NCBI GenBank assembly: GCA_002433335.1 | Contig: DJHY01000026.1 | Coordinates: 593 to 35,807 of the forward strand | From: Rhodospirillaceae bacterium UBA6608 | Lineage (GTDB): Bacteria > Pseudomonadota > Alphaproteobacteria > Rhodospirillales_A > Casp-alpha2 | DNA: 35,215 bases | Direction of reading: 5' to 3' | In this document: positions 25,094-34,012 of the stretch, one piece after another | How positions within the stretch are numbered: position 1 is the stretch's first letter | How the letters are laid out: every line of letters starts with the position of its first letter | Made by a program: the position numbers and the translations under genes | Notes under the pieces: model-generated | Told to the model about the DNA's origin: nothing | Seen by the model: only the letters and a program-made list of their open reading frames with translations | Databases searched by the model: none

Positions 25094-25788
25094 CCACCAC
25101 GACCATCGACACCGCGCGGGCGATCATCGCCGAGGCCCGCGCCAAGGGCGCCAAGTCCCTTTCCGAATACGATTCCAAACAGGTTCTGGCCGCCCATGGC
25201 GTGCCGGTAACCACGGAACAAACGGCCCAAACCGCCGCCGAGGCGGTCGAAGCTGCTGCCGCCATCGGCTATCCCGTGGCGGTCAAGGGCAACGCCGCCG
25301 ACCTGGCCCATAAGACCGAAGCGGGCTTGGTCGAAATCGGCCTGGCCGATGCCGACGCCGTTACGGCGGCGGCGGACCGCCTGCTAGCCAAGCTTCCGAA
25401 AGGCGGCAACCTGCTGGTTCAGGAAATGGCGGGCGGCAAGCGCGAGTTTCTGTTGGGCATGACCCGCGACGCCCAATACGGCCCCTGCGTGACCTTCGGC
25501 CTGGGCGGCATCTTCGCCGAGGCCCTGCACGATACGGTGCTGCGTCTGGCCCCGGTCAGCGAACGGGACGCCCTGGAGATGATGGGGGAAATCCGCGCCG
25601 CCGCCCTGTTGGGTGCTTACCGCGGCATGCCGGAGCCGGACCGCAAGGCCCTGGCCCGCGCCATTTCCGGCGTGGGTGCGGCGGCCCTGGCCCATCCGGA
25701 AATCGCCGAGATCGACGTCAACCCGGTGATCATCGCCGGCGACCGTCCGGTCGCCGTCGATGCCCTGGTCGTCCTAAAAAGCGACTGA
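25090..25788 (+). CDS. ADP-forming acyl-CoA synthetase, beta (ATP-grasp) subunit
   Basis: This 232-residue protein is an ATP-grasp domain (ATP-grasp_5 type) that provides nucleotide binding for the alpha subunit encoded just upstream. Visible are LSEYDSKQVLAAHGVPV at the N-terminus, GYPVAVKGNAADLAHKTEAGLVEIGL, VQEMAGGKREFLLGM, the Gly-rich FGLGGIFAE and the metal-binding EIDVNPVI. Its ATG overlaps the alpha stop (ATGA), so it is translated in register with its partner. It ends the plus-strand operon, and its stop is 9 bases from the convergent cupin gene. Confidence 0.9.
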   Translation: MTTTTIDTARAIIAEARAKGAKSLSEYDSKQVLAAHGVPVTTEQTAQTAAEAVEAAAAIGYPVAVKGNAADLAHKTEAGLVEIGLADADAVTAAADRLLAKLPKGGNLLVQEMAGGKREFLLGMTRDAQYGPCVTFGLGGIFAEALHDTVLRLAPVSERDALEMMGEIRAAALLGAYRGMPEPDRKALARAISGVGAAALAHPEIAEIDVNPVIIAGDRPVAVDALVVLKSD

Positions 25789-25797
25789 TTAATTCGA

Positions 25798-26364
25798 TCA
25801 GCGAATAAACTGCTTCACGAAGTCGGCGCCCAAGCCGACTTCGATGAAGTGTTTGCGGCTGGCTTCGATCCGGTCGAACACATCGGTTGTGCCGGTGGTG
25901 TTCCCATCTTCGTCGCAATAGATCAGCGCGCCCGAATTGTGGAACAGGGTGATCATCTCTTCGCAATCCGGTTCCACCACCAGGGTATGGATATCGCCCG
26001 GCGGCTCGTACAGGTAGGAGCCGGCGTCGGCGATCCAATCCCGTTCCAGGTAACGCCACCGCCCCTTGATCACGAAGCCATGGACCGGGGCCGGATGGCG
26101 ATGGCGCGACAGCATGCCGCCGCCGACCACCTTGGTCAGGTGCACCCAATAGCCCTGGGACACATTCAGGCACAGCGGACGGGACCAACGCCCCGGGGCC
26201 AAGGGCACCCACAGACGCGGATCGTCGTTGGCGAAACCGTCCTGAATGAACAGTTCGGCCAGGGCGTCCTGCGGCGCGGGTCCGCTATAGGGGGCGGGCA
26301 GGTCCTGGACGGCGACACGGCCGTCCGTCGCGGTCGAAGCGATGGTCGTGCTATCGGGGCTCAT
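25798..26364 (-). CDS. Cupin, 2,4'-dihydroxyacetophenone dioxygenase-like
   Basis: This 188-residue single-domain cupin has a metal site HRHPAPVHGF and a second motif PPGDIHTLV. The flanking GRWRYLERDW and GSYLYEPPG stretches resemble bacterial 2,4'-dihydroxyacetophenone dioxygenase, a non-haem iron enzyme that cleaves the C-C bond of an aromatic ketone to give two acids. This assignment rests on remembered family features, not on a search. The protein could act on another ketone. Its place beside acyl-CoA synthetase, dehydrogenase and crotonase genes fits a role in releasing acids that are then CoA-activated. No good ribosome-binding site is seen before the ATG at 26364. Confidence 0.7.
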   Translation of the reverse strand: MSPDSTTIASTATDGRVAVQDLPAPYSGPAPQDALAELFIQDGFANDDPRLWVPLAPGRWSRPLCLNVSQGYWVHLTKVVGGGMLSRHRHPAPVHGFVIKGRWRYLERDWIADAGSYLYEPPGDIHTLVVEPDCEEMITLFHNSGALIYCDEDGNTTGTTDVFDRIEASRKHFIEVGLGADFVKQFIR

Positions 26365-26428
26365 GATCTTGAATGCTCTCGTTTTCTTCGTGGAAAGGGT
26401 TGTCGCGCGGCTTTCAATACCGGTCGTA

Positions 26429-27124
26429 TTAGTTTTGGAAATAAGCCTTGGCTTTCAGCAGGGAGCGCTCGATCGTCAGCGGCATCATCCCGGCGAAGGT
26501 GTCCAACGCAGCCAGCCAGTTCAGTTCTGAAAACACCTGCGCGTTGCGCAGGCGTTCGGCCATGCCTTTGTTGACCTCTTGCGCGTCCTTGTAGATCTCG
26601 ATCAGGCCGTCGAAACTGGTGTCCCAATCGGGTTTCGGCGTGCCGTTGAAATATTGGCCGACCAGATAGAACGACATCGCGCGCAGGATCGTTAGTTCCA
26701 TATCCGCCAGCGGCACGTGGTAGCGCGCCAAGGGACGGAAGAAAGACATATGCGGACAGCCGCTGGTCGCCATCACCAGCCCCAGGACCGAGCGCAGGGC
26801 TTCCTGCGCCGAGACTTTGGCCGTGGTCTTGGTTCCGCGCTGTTCGATGGTCAGGTCGACCTGGGCATAGGACACCATGCGCCCGACCCGCTGGCCATAG
26901 TCGACCAACAACACCGCGACGGGGCAATGCGGATGGCTTTCCTTGCTTAGCGGGCAGTGCTGGCATTGGTGATAGTCGAGAGCCGCCCATTCGGGCAACT
27001 CCGTATGTTCCGGGTGGCGCAAGGCGACCTGGGGCAAATCGATATCCAGGTCGAACACTTCACGCGATCCATCCTCGCTGACGAGGATGTAGCGGACGAG
27101 CATATGGTCGCTGTCTGCCGACAT
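26429..27124 (-). CDS. Cys/His-rich protein of unknown function
   Basis: The function is unknown. I think it belongs to a conserved family recently catalogued as DUF6901, but that is from memory. The 231 residues split into a beta-rich N-terminus (about 8-105) and a helical C-terminus (about 105-231). A tight cluster Cys54-x2-Cys57-x6-His64-x-His66-Cys67 (QCQHCPLS..HPHCP) looks like a zinc or Fe-S site. A second conserved patch has Cys123, His125 and His136 (SGCPHMSFFRPLARYH). It has no signal peptide. The start ATG at 27124 has GGAGG 13 bases upstream, rather far; ATG at 27103 is an alternative. It lies between the SDR and cupin genes on the same strand. Confidence 0.7.
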   Translation of the reverse strand: MSADSDHMLVRYILVSEDGSREVFDLDIDLPQVALRHPEHTELPEWAALDYHQCQHCPLSKESHPHCPVAVLLVDYGQRVGRMVSYAQVDLTIEQRGTKTTAKVSAQEALRSVLGLVMATSGCPHMSFFRPLARYHVPLADMELTILRAMSFYLVGQYFNGTPKPDWDTSFDGLIEIYKDAQEVNKGMAERLRNAQVFSELNWLAALDTFAGMMPLTIERSLLKAKAYFQN

Positions 27125-27199
27125 TTAGGCTTCGCTTGCCTCCGTTGAACAGGCCGGGCCATGTCGTCAAATCGACGGGGCCGGCGGCGAACAGTTTAG

Positions 27200-27219
27200 G
27201 GCAACATTTTATAGTTGCC
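27200..27219 (-). promoter_or_regulatory. Inverted repeat around a -10-like element
   Basis: GGCAAC and GTTGCC flank the 8 bases ATTTTATA (TATAAAAT on the minus strand). This resembles a -10 box inside an operator, about 80 bases before the Cys/His-rich protein gene. No matching -35 box was found. Confidence 0.35.
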
Positions 27220-27262
27220 TACAGACCGTTGTATCGCCGCCGACCGCTTTCCTATAGGTCGA

Positions 27263-28039
27263 TTAAACGACCGGCGACAAACCGCCGTCGACGTTGATCG
27301 CCGTCCCGGCGATGTACGAACCCGCATCCGACGCCAGGAAGCAGGCGGCGGCGGCGAATTCTTCGGCCTTGCCCATGCGTCCCATGGGCAGTTCCTGGCC
27401 CATTTCCGCGTACAGGGCTTCGATGCTCTTGCCCGTCTTCTCGGCCCGGCGCACCCATTGATCGCTTTCGATTTTGCCGACGTGCAGCGAATTGACCAGC
27501 ACGTTATGCGGCGCGCCTTCGCCCGCCAGGACCTTGGTCAGCGCCATGCCCGCGGCGCGAGTCACCGCCGTCGGGGCACCCCCGGCGGGCGGCGCCTTGG
27601 CGCCAGAATTCAGCACGTTGATGACGCGACCCCACTTACGCTCGATCATCCCCGGAAAGGCCAGACGGCACAGGCGGATGGCGGCGAACAGCTTGAGGTC
27701 CAGATCGGCCTGCCATTCTTCGTCGGTCACGGTCACGAAGGGCGCGCGATGGGACGACCCGGCGTTGTTGACCAGCACGTCGATCTGGCCCAGGGCCGAG
27801 ACGGCGGCATCCCAGACGGCCTGACAGCCCTCGGCGGTCGACACGTCACCTGCAACGGCAACCACGCGCCCGCCGGTCGCGGCCTCGATCTCGGCCTTGG
27901 CTTCGTTCAACACGTCTTCACGGCGTGCGACGATGGCGACTTCCGCCCCCGCCTCGCAAAAGGCCCGGGCGATGGCCCTTCCGATACCCAGGCTGCCGCC
28001 GGTGACCAGGGCCTTACGGCCCGTCATTTTCACTTCCAT
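27263..28039 (-). CDS. SDR-fold protein with degenerate active site
   Basis: This 258-residue protein is a short-chain dehydrogenase/reductase by fold: TGGSLGIG (13-20) for the cofactor, a downstream GDV Asp65, NNAG (91-94) and a C-terminal GTAINVDGG. The catalytic Ser-Tyr-Lys triad is not conserved. Alignment by eye puts Asn144, Thr157 and Arg161 at those positions (VLNSGAK...PTAVTRAAG). Similar sequences with this altered motif exist in other proteobacteria as I recall, so it appears to be a natural subfamily and not a mutation. It may use a different mechanism or have a binding role. GGGAGGA lies 6 bases before the ATG. The gene is upstream of the Cys/His-rich protein on the same strand. 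Confidence 0.85.
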   Translation of the reverse strand: MEVKMTGRKALVTGGSLGIGRAIARAFCEAGAEVAIVARREDVLNEAKAEIEAATGGRVVAVAGDVSTAEGCQAVWDAAVSALGQIDVLVNNAGSSHRAPFVTVTDEEWQADLDLKLFAAIRLCRLAFPGMIERKWGRVINVLNSGAKAPPAGGAPTAVTRAAGMALTKVLAGEGAPHNVLVNSLHVGKIESDQWVRRAEKTGKSIEALYAEMGQELPMGRMGKAEEFAAAACFLASDAGSYIAGTAINVDGGLSPVV

Positions 28040-28080
28040 CTGTATCCTCCCAAGGATCGTCGATTGTGGTTGGGTTTCTT

Positions 28081-28602
28081 CTACAAAATCTTGCCGACCG
28101 TGATGTCGACCATCAGCACGCCCGCCAATACTTCCAGGCTGTTGCGCAGGTCGTCATCGCCCAGGCCCAGCGGCGCGCGCACGCGCAGCGCCGCGTGAAA
28201 CAGCGTGCCGCCGGAATGAGGGGCTTCGCGAATTTCGGTTTCCATGTCTTCGACGCTGACCCCCTGTTCGGCCAGCGAATGGGAGATATCGCGCACAATG
28301 CCCGGGTGGTCCGGGCCCATCAATTCAATCTCGAACACCGCCCCGGCCGGGGCGGCCACGTCCGCCGCTTCCTCGACCACCAGGTGAAAACCCTCGGCAT
28401 CGAGGCCACGCAACGCCGCTTCCAACTTGGCGATATCTCCGTCATTGACCTCGACCTCGGCGACCCCGGCGAACTTCGCCGCCAAATGGGCCATGCGACT
28501 GTCCAACCAGTTGCCGCCCGCGTCGGCGACGGTCTGCGCGATGCGCTCGACCAGACCGGGGCGGTCGTCGGCAATGAAGGTCAAAATCAAGGTCTTAGAC
28601 AT
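28081..28602 (-). CDS. Double-ACT-domain regulatory protein, GcvR-like
   Basis: This 173-residue protein consists of two ACT domains (about 4-75 and 90-165). The first starts LILTFIADDRPGLVERIAQ, and the second IELMGPDHPGIVRDISHSL. The pattern D(R/H)PG after the first strand is typical of amino-acid-binding ACT domains. The arrangement is that of GcvR, which in E. coli binds glycine and controls the glycine cleavage operon through GcvA. No gcv gene is present here, so the target is not known. A strong ribosome-binding site (GGGAGGAG) lies 8 bases before the ATG. The gene is 41 bases upstream of the SDR gene on the same strand. Confidence 0.85.
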   Translation of the reverse strand: MSKTLILTFIADDRPGLVERIAQTVADAGGNWLDSRMAHLAAKFAGVAEVEVNDGDIAKLEAALRGLDAEGFHLVVEEAADVAAPAGAVFEIELMGPDHPGIVRDISHSLAEQGVSVEDMETEIREAPHSGGTLFHAALRVRAPLGLGDDDLRNSLEVLAGVLMVDITVGKIL

Positions 28603-28790
28603 GTTTGGGGCTCCTCCCAGGATGGGGGCGGTCGCGGGGCGGTCACTGTATCAACGATATTGGGCGCCGTGCCACAGATTCAACGATGGGCCTTAAATTG
28701 GGCGCACCAACGTGGAAAAAGACCAAATCCTGGTTCTCCCCCGTTGGGGATCAGAGGTATTATCATCCACCATCAAACGGGACCGGAAGC

Positions 28791-29195
28791 ATGAGCGGAC
28801 GCAGGATCATCGGCTACAAGGACGATAACCGACGCCGTGACGTTCGCCTGGACGTCAAGGGCATCAAGTTCGTCATCGGTAGCCAGGAATTCCCCGTCGG
28901 TGACATGAGCGTCGGCGGATTCCGCCTGAAATCCGCCATCGGCAAGATGCGACCGGGCCAAAAGTTCGTTATCACCCATGTCGTGACCGAAACCGATGGC
29001 CGTGTCCCGCTGGGCGCGCCGGGCGAGGTCGTGCGCATCGATTACGCCGAAACCAGCCTGGGCTGCCGCTTCGGCAAGCTGACCAGCGGCCAGTTCCGGA
29101 TTATCGAAGCTATTGCCATGCGCCGCCCGCTGAGTACCCTGGGAACCAATCCGGCCAAACGGAAGGGCTTCTTTTCCAGTCTGTTCGGCGACTGA
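28791..29195 (+). CDS. PilZ domain protein
   Basis: This 134-residue single-domain protein is a predicted cyclic di-GMP receptor. The two ligand motifs are present: RRDVR (RxxxR type, about 15-19) and DMSVGG (D/NxSxxG type, about 38-43). The C-terminus is basic and ends FFSSLFGD. The ATG at 28791 is preferred to an open frame beginning at 28605, which has no conserved sequence. It is transcribed away from the ACT gene. It may respond to c-di-GMP made by PleD or other cyclases, but nothing in its neighbourhood identifies a target such as a flagellar or exopolysaccharide component. Confidence 0.85.
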   Translation: MSGRRIIGYKDDNRRRDVRLDVKGIKFVIGSQEFPVGDMSVGGFRLKSAIGKMRPGQKFVITHVVTETDGRVPLGAPGEVVRIDYAETSLGCRFGKLTSGQFRIIEAIAMRRPLSTLGTNPAKRKGFFSSLFGD

Positions 29196-29268
29196 TTTTC
29201 GAACCGCCCCGCTTCAAACGCTGGGCGGAATCAAAACAAAAAACCGTCCGGTAAAGGCAGAGGGACCG

Positions 29269-30891
29269 ATGCAGGATCTGGGGGAATACGATTACATCGT
29301 CGTCGGCGCGGGCACCGCGGGGTGCCTGCTGGCCAACCGTCTGTCCAAGGACCCGGCCAATCGGGTGCTGCTGCTGGAAGCCGGCGGCAAGGACACCTAC
29401 CATTGGATTCACATCCCCGTCGGCTACCTGTTCTGCATGGGTAATCCGCGCACCGATTGGTGCTTCAAGACCCAGGCCGTGGATGGGCTGGGCGGCCGGG
29501 CGCTGGCATATCCGCGCGGCAAGGTTCTGGGCGGCTGTTCGTCGATCAACGGCATGATCTACATGCGCGGTCAGGCCCGCGACTACGACCAATGGGCACA
29601 GTTGGGGAACCGGGGTTGGGGCTGGGACGACATCCTGCCCTACTTCAAGAAATCCGAGGATCAGGCGGCGATCCCGCTAGACGAGTTCCATTCCGCGGGC
29701 GGCGAATGGCGGGTCGAAAAGGTTCGCACCACCTGGGAAATCATGGACGCCTTTCGCGATGCCGCCGCCGAGGCCGGCATCCCCAAGATCGACGACTTCA
29801 ACAAGGGCAATAACGAAGGCAGCAGCTATTTCCACGTCAATCAGCGCTCGGGCCTGCGTTGGAACACGTCGAAAGCCTTCCTCGGCCCGGCCAAGGACCG
29901 TGCCAACCTGGACATCGTGACCCATGCGCACGTCAAGAAGCTGCGCCTGACCGGCAAGCGGGTGACCGGCCTGGACCTGCGGGTCGGGGACACGGACGCG
30001 ACCGTCGCCTGCCGGGGCGAGGTCATCCTGTCCGCCGGGTCCATCGGCTCGCCCCAGATCATGCAGATTTCCGGGATCGGCCCGGGCGCGCTGCTGAACG
30101 GCCTGGGGATTGAGGTCAGTCACGACCTGTCCGGCGTCGGCGGCAACCTGCAGGATCATCTGCAGGTCCGCCCCGTCTACCGGGTCGAGGGCACGCGGAC
30201 GCTCAACCAGCGGGCCGGATCGCTGATCGGCAAGATGGGCATTGCCTTGGAATACGCCCTGTTCCGCTCGGGCCCGATGTCGATGGCGCCGTCGACCCTG
30301 GGCTGCTTCGCCAAGTCGGACCCGTCGCGCGAAACGCCGAACCTGCAATATCATATCCAAGCCCTGAGCCTGGATTCCTGGGATCAACCGCTGCACCCCT
30401 TCCCGGCCTTCACCGCCAGCGTCTGCAACGTCCGGCCCGAAAGCCGGGGCACGGTGCAGATCACCTCGCCCGATCCGTTCGCCCAACCGGCGATCCAACC
30501 GAATTACCTGTCCACACCTGGCGACCGCAAGGTCGCGGCGGACGCCCTGCGCCTGACCCGGCATATCGTCTCGCGACCGGCGCTGGCCCGCTTCAAACCC
30601 ACGGAATACAAGCCGGGCATGCATCTGACCAGCGACGACGAACTGGCCGATGCCTCGGGCCAGATCGGGACGACCATCTTCCATCCCGTCGGCACCTGCA
30701 AGATGGGCTCGGACCCCGACGCCGTGGTCGACGACCGCCTCCGGGTCCACGGAATTTCCGGGCTGCGCGTGGTCGATGCCTCGATCATGCCGACGATCAC
30801 CAGCGGCAACACCAACTCGCCGACCCTGATGATCGCCGAGAAAGCCAGCGAGATGATCCTGGAAGACGCCAAGGCCCGGGCCGCGGCCTGA
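29269..30891 (+). CDS. GMC family FAD-dependent oxidoreductase
   Basis: This 540-residue glucose-methanol-choline oxidoreductase oxidises an alcohol using FAD. The ADP-binding motif [15 protein letters not shown] is at about 11-25. GMC signature 1 is near [20 protein letters not shown], and signature 2 near [16 protein letters not shown]. The C-terminal active site has [13 protein letters not shown] (His) and [15 protein letters not shown] (Asn). Length and motifs are closest to choline dehydrogenase-like proteins, but in this family the alcohol cannot be deduced. It has no signal peptide. GAGGGA precedes the ATG by about 4 bases. It is 73 bases after the PilZ gene on the same strand, with only a weak hairpin between. 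Confidence 0.92.
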   Translation: MQDLGEYDYIVVGAGTAGCLLANRLSKDPANRVLLLEAGGKDTYHWIHIPVGYLFCMGNPRTDWCFKTQAVDGLGGRALAYPRGKVLGGCSSINGMIYMRGQARDYDQWAQLGNRGWGWDDILPYFKKSEDQAAIPLDEFHSAGGEWRVEKVRTTWEIMDAFRDAAAEAGIPKIDDFNKGNNEGSSYFHVNQRSGLRWNTSKAFLGPAKDRANLDIVTHAHVKKLRLTGKRVTGLDLRVGDTDATVACRGEVILSAGSIGSPQIMQISGIGPGALLNGLGIEVSHDLSGVGGNLQDHLQVRPVYRVEGTRTLNQRAGSLIGKMGIALEYALFRSGPMSMAPSTLGCFAKSDPSRETPNLQYHIQALSLDSWDQPLHPFPAFTASVCNVRPESRGTVQITSPDPFAQPAIQPNYLSTPGDRKVAADALRLTRHIVSRPALARFKPTEYKPGMHLTSDDELADASGQIGTTIFHPVGTCKMGSDPDAVVDDRLRVHGISGLRVVDASIMPTITSGNTNSPTLMIAEKASEMILEDAKARAAA

Positions 30892-30973
30892 TCCCGCGTT
30901 TCCCGCCTTTTCAAGCGCTTAACTGGTTTTTTACCCTAAATCGCCATATTTGCATGGTGGATTCGGGGTAAGG

Positions 30974-31002
30974 GAACCGGGCTCCCGCCGGGGGCCGGGT
31001 TC
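30974..31002 (+). terminator. Strong hairpin after the GMC oxidoreductase gene
   Basis: Arms of 13 bases (30974-30986 and 30990-31002) pair at 12 positions, including one G-U wobble, with a 3-base loop GCC. CTTTT follows several bases later (31010-31015), not immediately. It is a probable terminator for the GMC gene, 83 bases after its stop. Confidence 0.5.
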
Positions 31003-31070
31003 ATGGTATGCTTTTGGGGCCGACGAACGCGACCGGGCTGTCGCGAGATCGGGAATTTGGGCGAAGACTG

Positions 31071-34001
31071 ATGGCGAAACGCCATTTAAATCATATGGTT
31101 AAGGAACGGCGCCTGGTTAAGGCCGCGCTCCTTGCCGCATGCCTGAGTGTTGCCGCGACGGCCATTCCCGTGCCCGCCCTGGCGCAGGATGCCGGGTCCG
31201 GCGCATTGTTCAACGCCATTCGCGATAACGATCTGGACGCCGTGAAGCAGATCGTCGCCTCGGGGGCCGATCCCCGCGCGCGGGACGAAAACGGCGTTTC
31301 CGCCCCCCAGGCCGCCGTGCGCCTGGGCCATCACGTGATCGCCCATTTCCTGCTCGCCTATCGCCGCCCGAAGACCGAAGTCCCGCAGGACGACGCCATC
31401 GACCGGGCGCTCGACCGCGCCGTCGCCGAAACGGAACAAACGACCGGCCCGATCCCCGACGCCGCCCCGCCGCCGGAAACGGTGGACAATCCCGTGACCT
31501 TGCCGGAGCCGGTCGCCATGGCGCCTCTGGCGCCCCCGCCCGCTGTCGAAATACCGGTCATTGACGCCTTCGCACCTGAAACACCCGCACCGGAGGCACC
31601 GACCAAACTGGCCGAGGCTCCGGCGGCGGAAGCAACCCCGGCAGCACCACTGCCCACCCCGTTGCCTGAACCAATCGCGCCGAAGGCCAAGCGCAGCCTG
31701 ATGGAGCGCGCCACCGGCTGGCTCGGCGGCTTGTTCGGCTTCGACGACGACAAGGACGACAAGGAACCGGCCCCGTCGCCCGCCGTCGTCGCCGACAGCG
31801 CCAAGACGGCCCAGCCAGCCCCTGCAGACCGCACGGCCCCGTCGGGGAACGTGCCCATCGACCAATCCACTGGGGCGATATCCGACCTCGACCGCATGGC
31901 GGCGCAGGACAACCCGGCTTTGGAAACCGCAAAGCCGGACCTGCCCGAAGCCGATCTGCCCAAGGCCCTGGCCGGAAAGCCTGCCTCCAATGACCCCTTG
32001 GCCGATGTCCTGGCCCTGCCGGACGGCGGCACCGATCCCTTACCCGACGGCGGCGTCGATCCGCTGTTGTCGATGCTGGACGACGCCGGAGCCAAAACCT
32101 CCAACCCGACGACCGCTCCGAATAAAGCCGAGGCCGAAAAGCTCGACCTGACCAAGATGGCGCCCAAGGAACGACTGGCCTGGCTCGACAAGCTGTTGGC
32201 CCAGCCGGTCAATCGCGACGCCCAGGAAGCCCTGGACGACGGCAAGGACGTAGCCCTGAGTCACCTGCGCGAACGCGCCCGCCGCAAGGCCGAGGAAATC
32301 GCGGCGGCGCAAGCGGCCCTGAGCGAGCAGGAAAAGAAAAACCTGAAGACCAATACGGCATCGGTCGAGGGCCCGCCGCCGGGCACCAATCTGTCGCGGC
32401 GTCTGAAAATCCCCCTGCCCCCACCCAACCCGGAGGGCCGCAAGAACTTCGCCCGCGACCCTTGGTTCCGTGACGTCTCGCCGGACGAACCTGAAATTCG
32501 CGCCGCCCATCGCGAACTGCGCGCCGGACCGCCGGAGCGGGGCGCCCCCGCGCCGTCGATCCCCAAGGTGCCGCAGCTGACCAACCTGCCCAAAGGCGAG
32601 GACGCCAAGCTTGCCCAAGGCCTGCCGACCCCGCCGCCGATCCGCGAAACGGCACGGCCCGCTGCGGCGACGACGCCCAGCCCCGCCGCGCCCGCCACAC
32701 CGGGCGGCGGAACCCTCGACGCCTTGGAAAAGGAATTCGGCGGCGCGACCACACCGGCGACATCTCCGCTCGGCAATGACCCATTGGCGGCCGAGTTGGG
32801 ATTGGACGCGCCCGCGGAAAAGAAACCCGCCGCCACAGCTGCCGCCACCGACCCCCTGGCTGCCGAGTTGGGCCTGGATGCCCTGGCCGAGGCGAAACCG
32901 GCACCGGCGTCGAAAGACCCCTTGGCGGCGGAATTGGACCTGGGCACGCCCGCCGACGACGCCGAGCCGAAAAAGGCCGAGAACGATCCCTTGGGAGGCG
33001 CCCTGGGCGATGCCTTGAGCGAACTGACCGGCCTTGTCGGCGATAAGAAAGCCGCACCCGCCATTCCGGAAACCCCGACCGCGACGCCGACGGAAATCCT
33101 CTCGGCCCTGCCCGCCGGCTCAGAGGTTAAATTGGACGCCGAAGGCCGCCCTGTGCTGCCCGCCGCCTGGACTTTGCCGGTCGTCCTGCCGGGACAGGCC
33201 CCGCCGGTACAGGATCTGGCCAGCGCCTATATCACCCCGGCGTCGTTCCGATCCGGGTTCAACGACCAGTCCGCGATCAAGCAATTGGGGCCGCTGCCGC
33301 CCGGCGCGAACGGACCGGGTGCCTGGCCGGTGACCAAAATTCAGATGGCCGACGGCAAGGTCGTGCCGCCGCCGGTCGATCCGAACCAAGCCAACGGCGA
33401 CGGCCCGCGCCTAGCCTCCGCCCAACCGGGCAAGCCGCTGGAAGGCGTGACCCTGTCCCTGGGTTCGGGCACCAGCCTGTACAACACCTTCGTTCCCGAA
33501 GACGCCATGGGCGGCGACGGCCGCGCGCCGGAATGCGTGTCGAAGGCCAACGGCCGGACCATGGTCTGCATCAAGGACCTGAACTGGCCCGCGTTCCTGG
33601 AACCGAAATTCCTGGTCTCGACCATTCTATATACAGGCACGGCGTCGGTCGTACGGTTCGACGATGGCGCGCCGACGCGCATGCACGTCGTCTTCGCCGC
33701 CGACGCATTCAACGAGATCACCGATTGGCTGGTGCGGCGTTTCGGCCCGCCGACGGCCACGGTTACGCGCTCGGTCGCGCCGTTCGGGCAAAGCCGCCGC
33801 GAAAACCCGACCATGATTTGGCGCGCCGTCGACCGGGTGACGCAGAAAGACGTGTCGCTGGAAATTCGCCATTACGACGACACCCGCGACGGCTTCCCCG
33901 ACATTCGCAACGGCGTGATCATGCTGTACCGCGAGGGCGCGCCCTCGATCTTCCCGCAGATTTCGGTCCACGAATTGATGCGGCTCAAGCGGACCGGCTA
34001 A
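31071..34001 (+). CDS. Exported ankyrin-repeat protein with long Pro/Ala-rich region
   Basis: The function is unknown. From ATG 31071 it has 976 residues. A signal peptide is followed by a likely cleavage site at PALAQD (near residue 42). Two ankyrin repeats follow (about 46-100, LFNAIRDNDLDAVKQIVASGADPRARDENG). A very long Pro/Ala/Glu-rich, probably disordered region spans about 105-790. A folded C-terminal domain (about 800-976) has two cysteines (PECVSKANGRTMVCIKD). The disordered part carries repeated DPL motifs (31992-33014) and an R/K-rich helical patch near residue 400. The alternative start at 31095 also leaves a good signal peptide. A short stretch (SLMERATGWLGGLFGF) is amphipathic and could touch a membrane. 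It converges with the flavin-reductase-like gene. Confidence 0.8.
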   Translation: MAKRHLNHMVKERRLVKAALLAACLSVAATAIPVPALAQDAGSGALFNAIRDNDLDAVKQIVASGADPRARDENGVSAPQAAVRLGHHVIAHFLLAYRRPKTEVPQDDAIDRALDRAVAETEQTTGPIPDAAPPPETVDNPVTLPEPVAMAPLAPPPAVEIPVIDAFAPETPAPEAPTKLAEAPAAEATPAAPLPTPLPEPIAPKAKRSLMERATGWLGGLFGFDDDKDDKEPAPSPAVVADSAKTAQPAPADRTAPSGNVPIDQSTGAISDLDRMAAQDNPALETAKPDLPEADLPKALAGKPASNDPLADVLALPDGGTDPLPDGGVDPLLSMLDDAGAKTSNPTTAPNKAEAEKLDLTKMAPKERLAWLDKLLAQPVNRDAQEALDDGKDVALSHLRERARRKAEEIAAAQAALSEQEKKNLKTNTASVEGPPPGTNLSRRLKIPLPPPNPEGRKNFARDPWFRDVSPDEPEIRAAHRELRAGPPERGAPAPSIPKVPQLTNLPKGEDAKLAQGLPTPPPIRETARPAAATTPSPAAPATPGGGTLDALEKEFGGATTPATSPLGNDPLAAELGLDAPAEKKPAATAAATDPLAAELGLDALAEAKPAPASKDPLAAELDLGTPADDAEPKKAENDPLGGALGDALSELTGLVGDKKAAPAIPETPTATPTEILSALPAGSEVKLDAEGRPVLPAAWTLPVVLPGQAPPVQDLASAYITPASFRSGFNDQSAIKQLGPLPPGANGPGAWPVTKIQMADGKVVPPPVDPNQANGDGPRLASAQPGKPLEGVTLSLGSGTSLYNTFVPEDAMGGDGRAPECVSKANGRTMVCIKDLNWPAFLEPKFLVSTILYTGTASVVRFDDGAPTRMHVVFAADAFNEITDWLVRRFGPPTATVTRSVAPFGQSRRENPTMIWRAVDRVTQKDVSLEIRHYDDTRDGFPDIRNGVIMLYREGAPSIFPQISVHELMRLKRTG
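31992..33014 (+). repeat. DPL-motif repeats inside the ankyrin protein gene
   Basis: Seven copies of an Asp-Pro-Leu motif are encoded. Three lie close together (DPLADVLAL from 31992, then DPLPDGG and DPLLSML). Four are spaced by 66-72 bases: DPLAAELGLD at 32778 and 32850, DPLAAELDLG at 32916 and DPLGGALGDA at 32985. The spacing of about 23 residues with variable linkers suggests repeated short linear binding motifs. Confidence 0.75.
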
Positions 34002-34012
34002 ACCGCCCCCCC

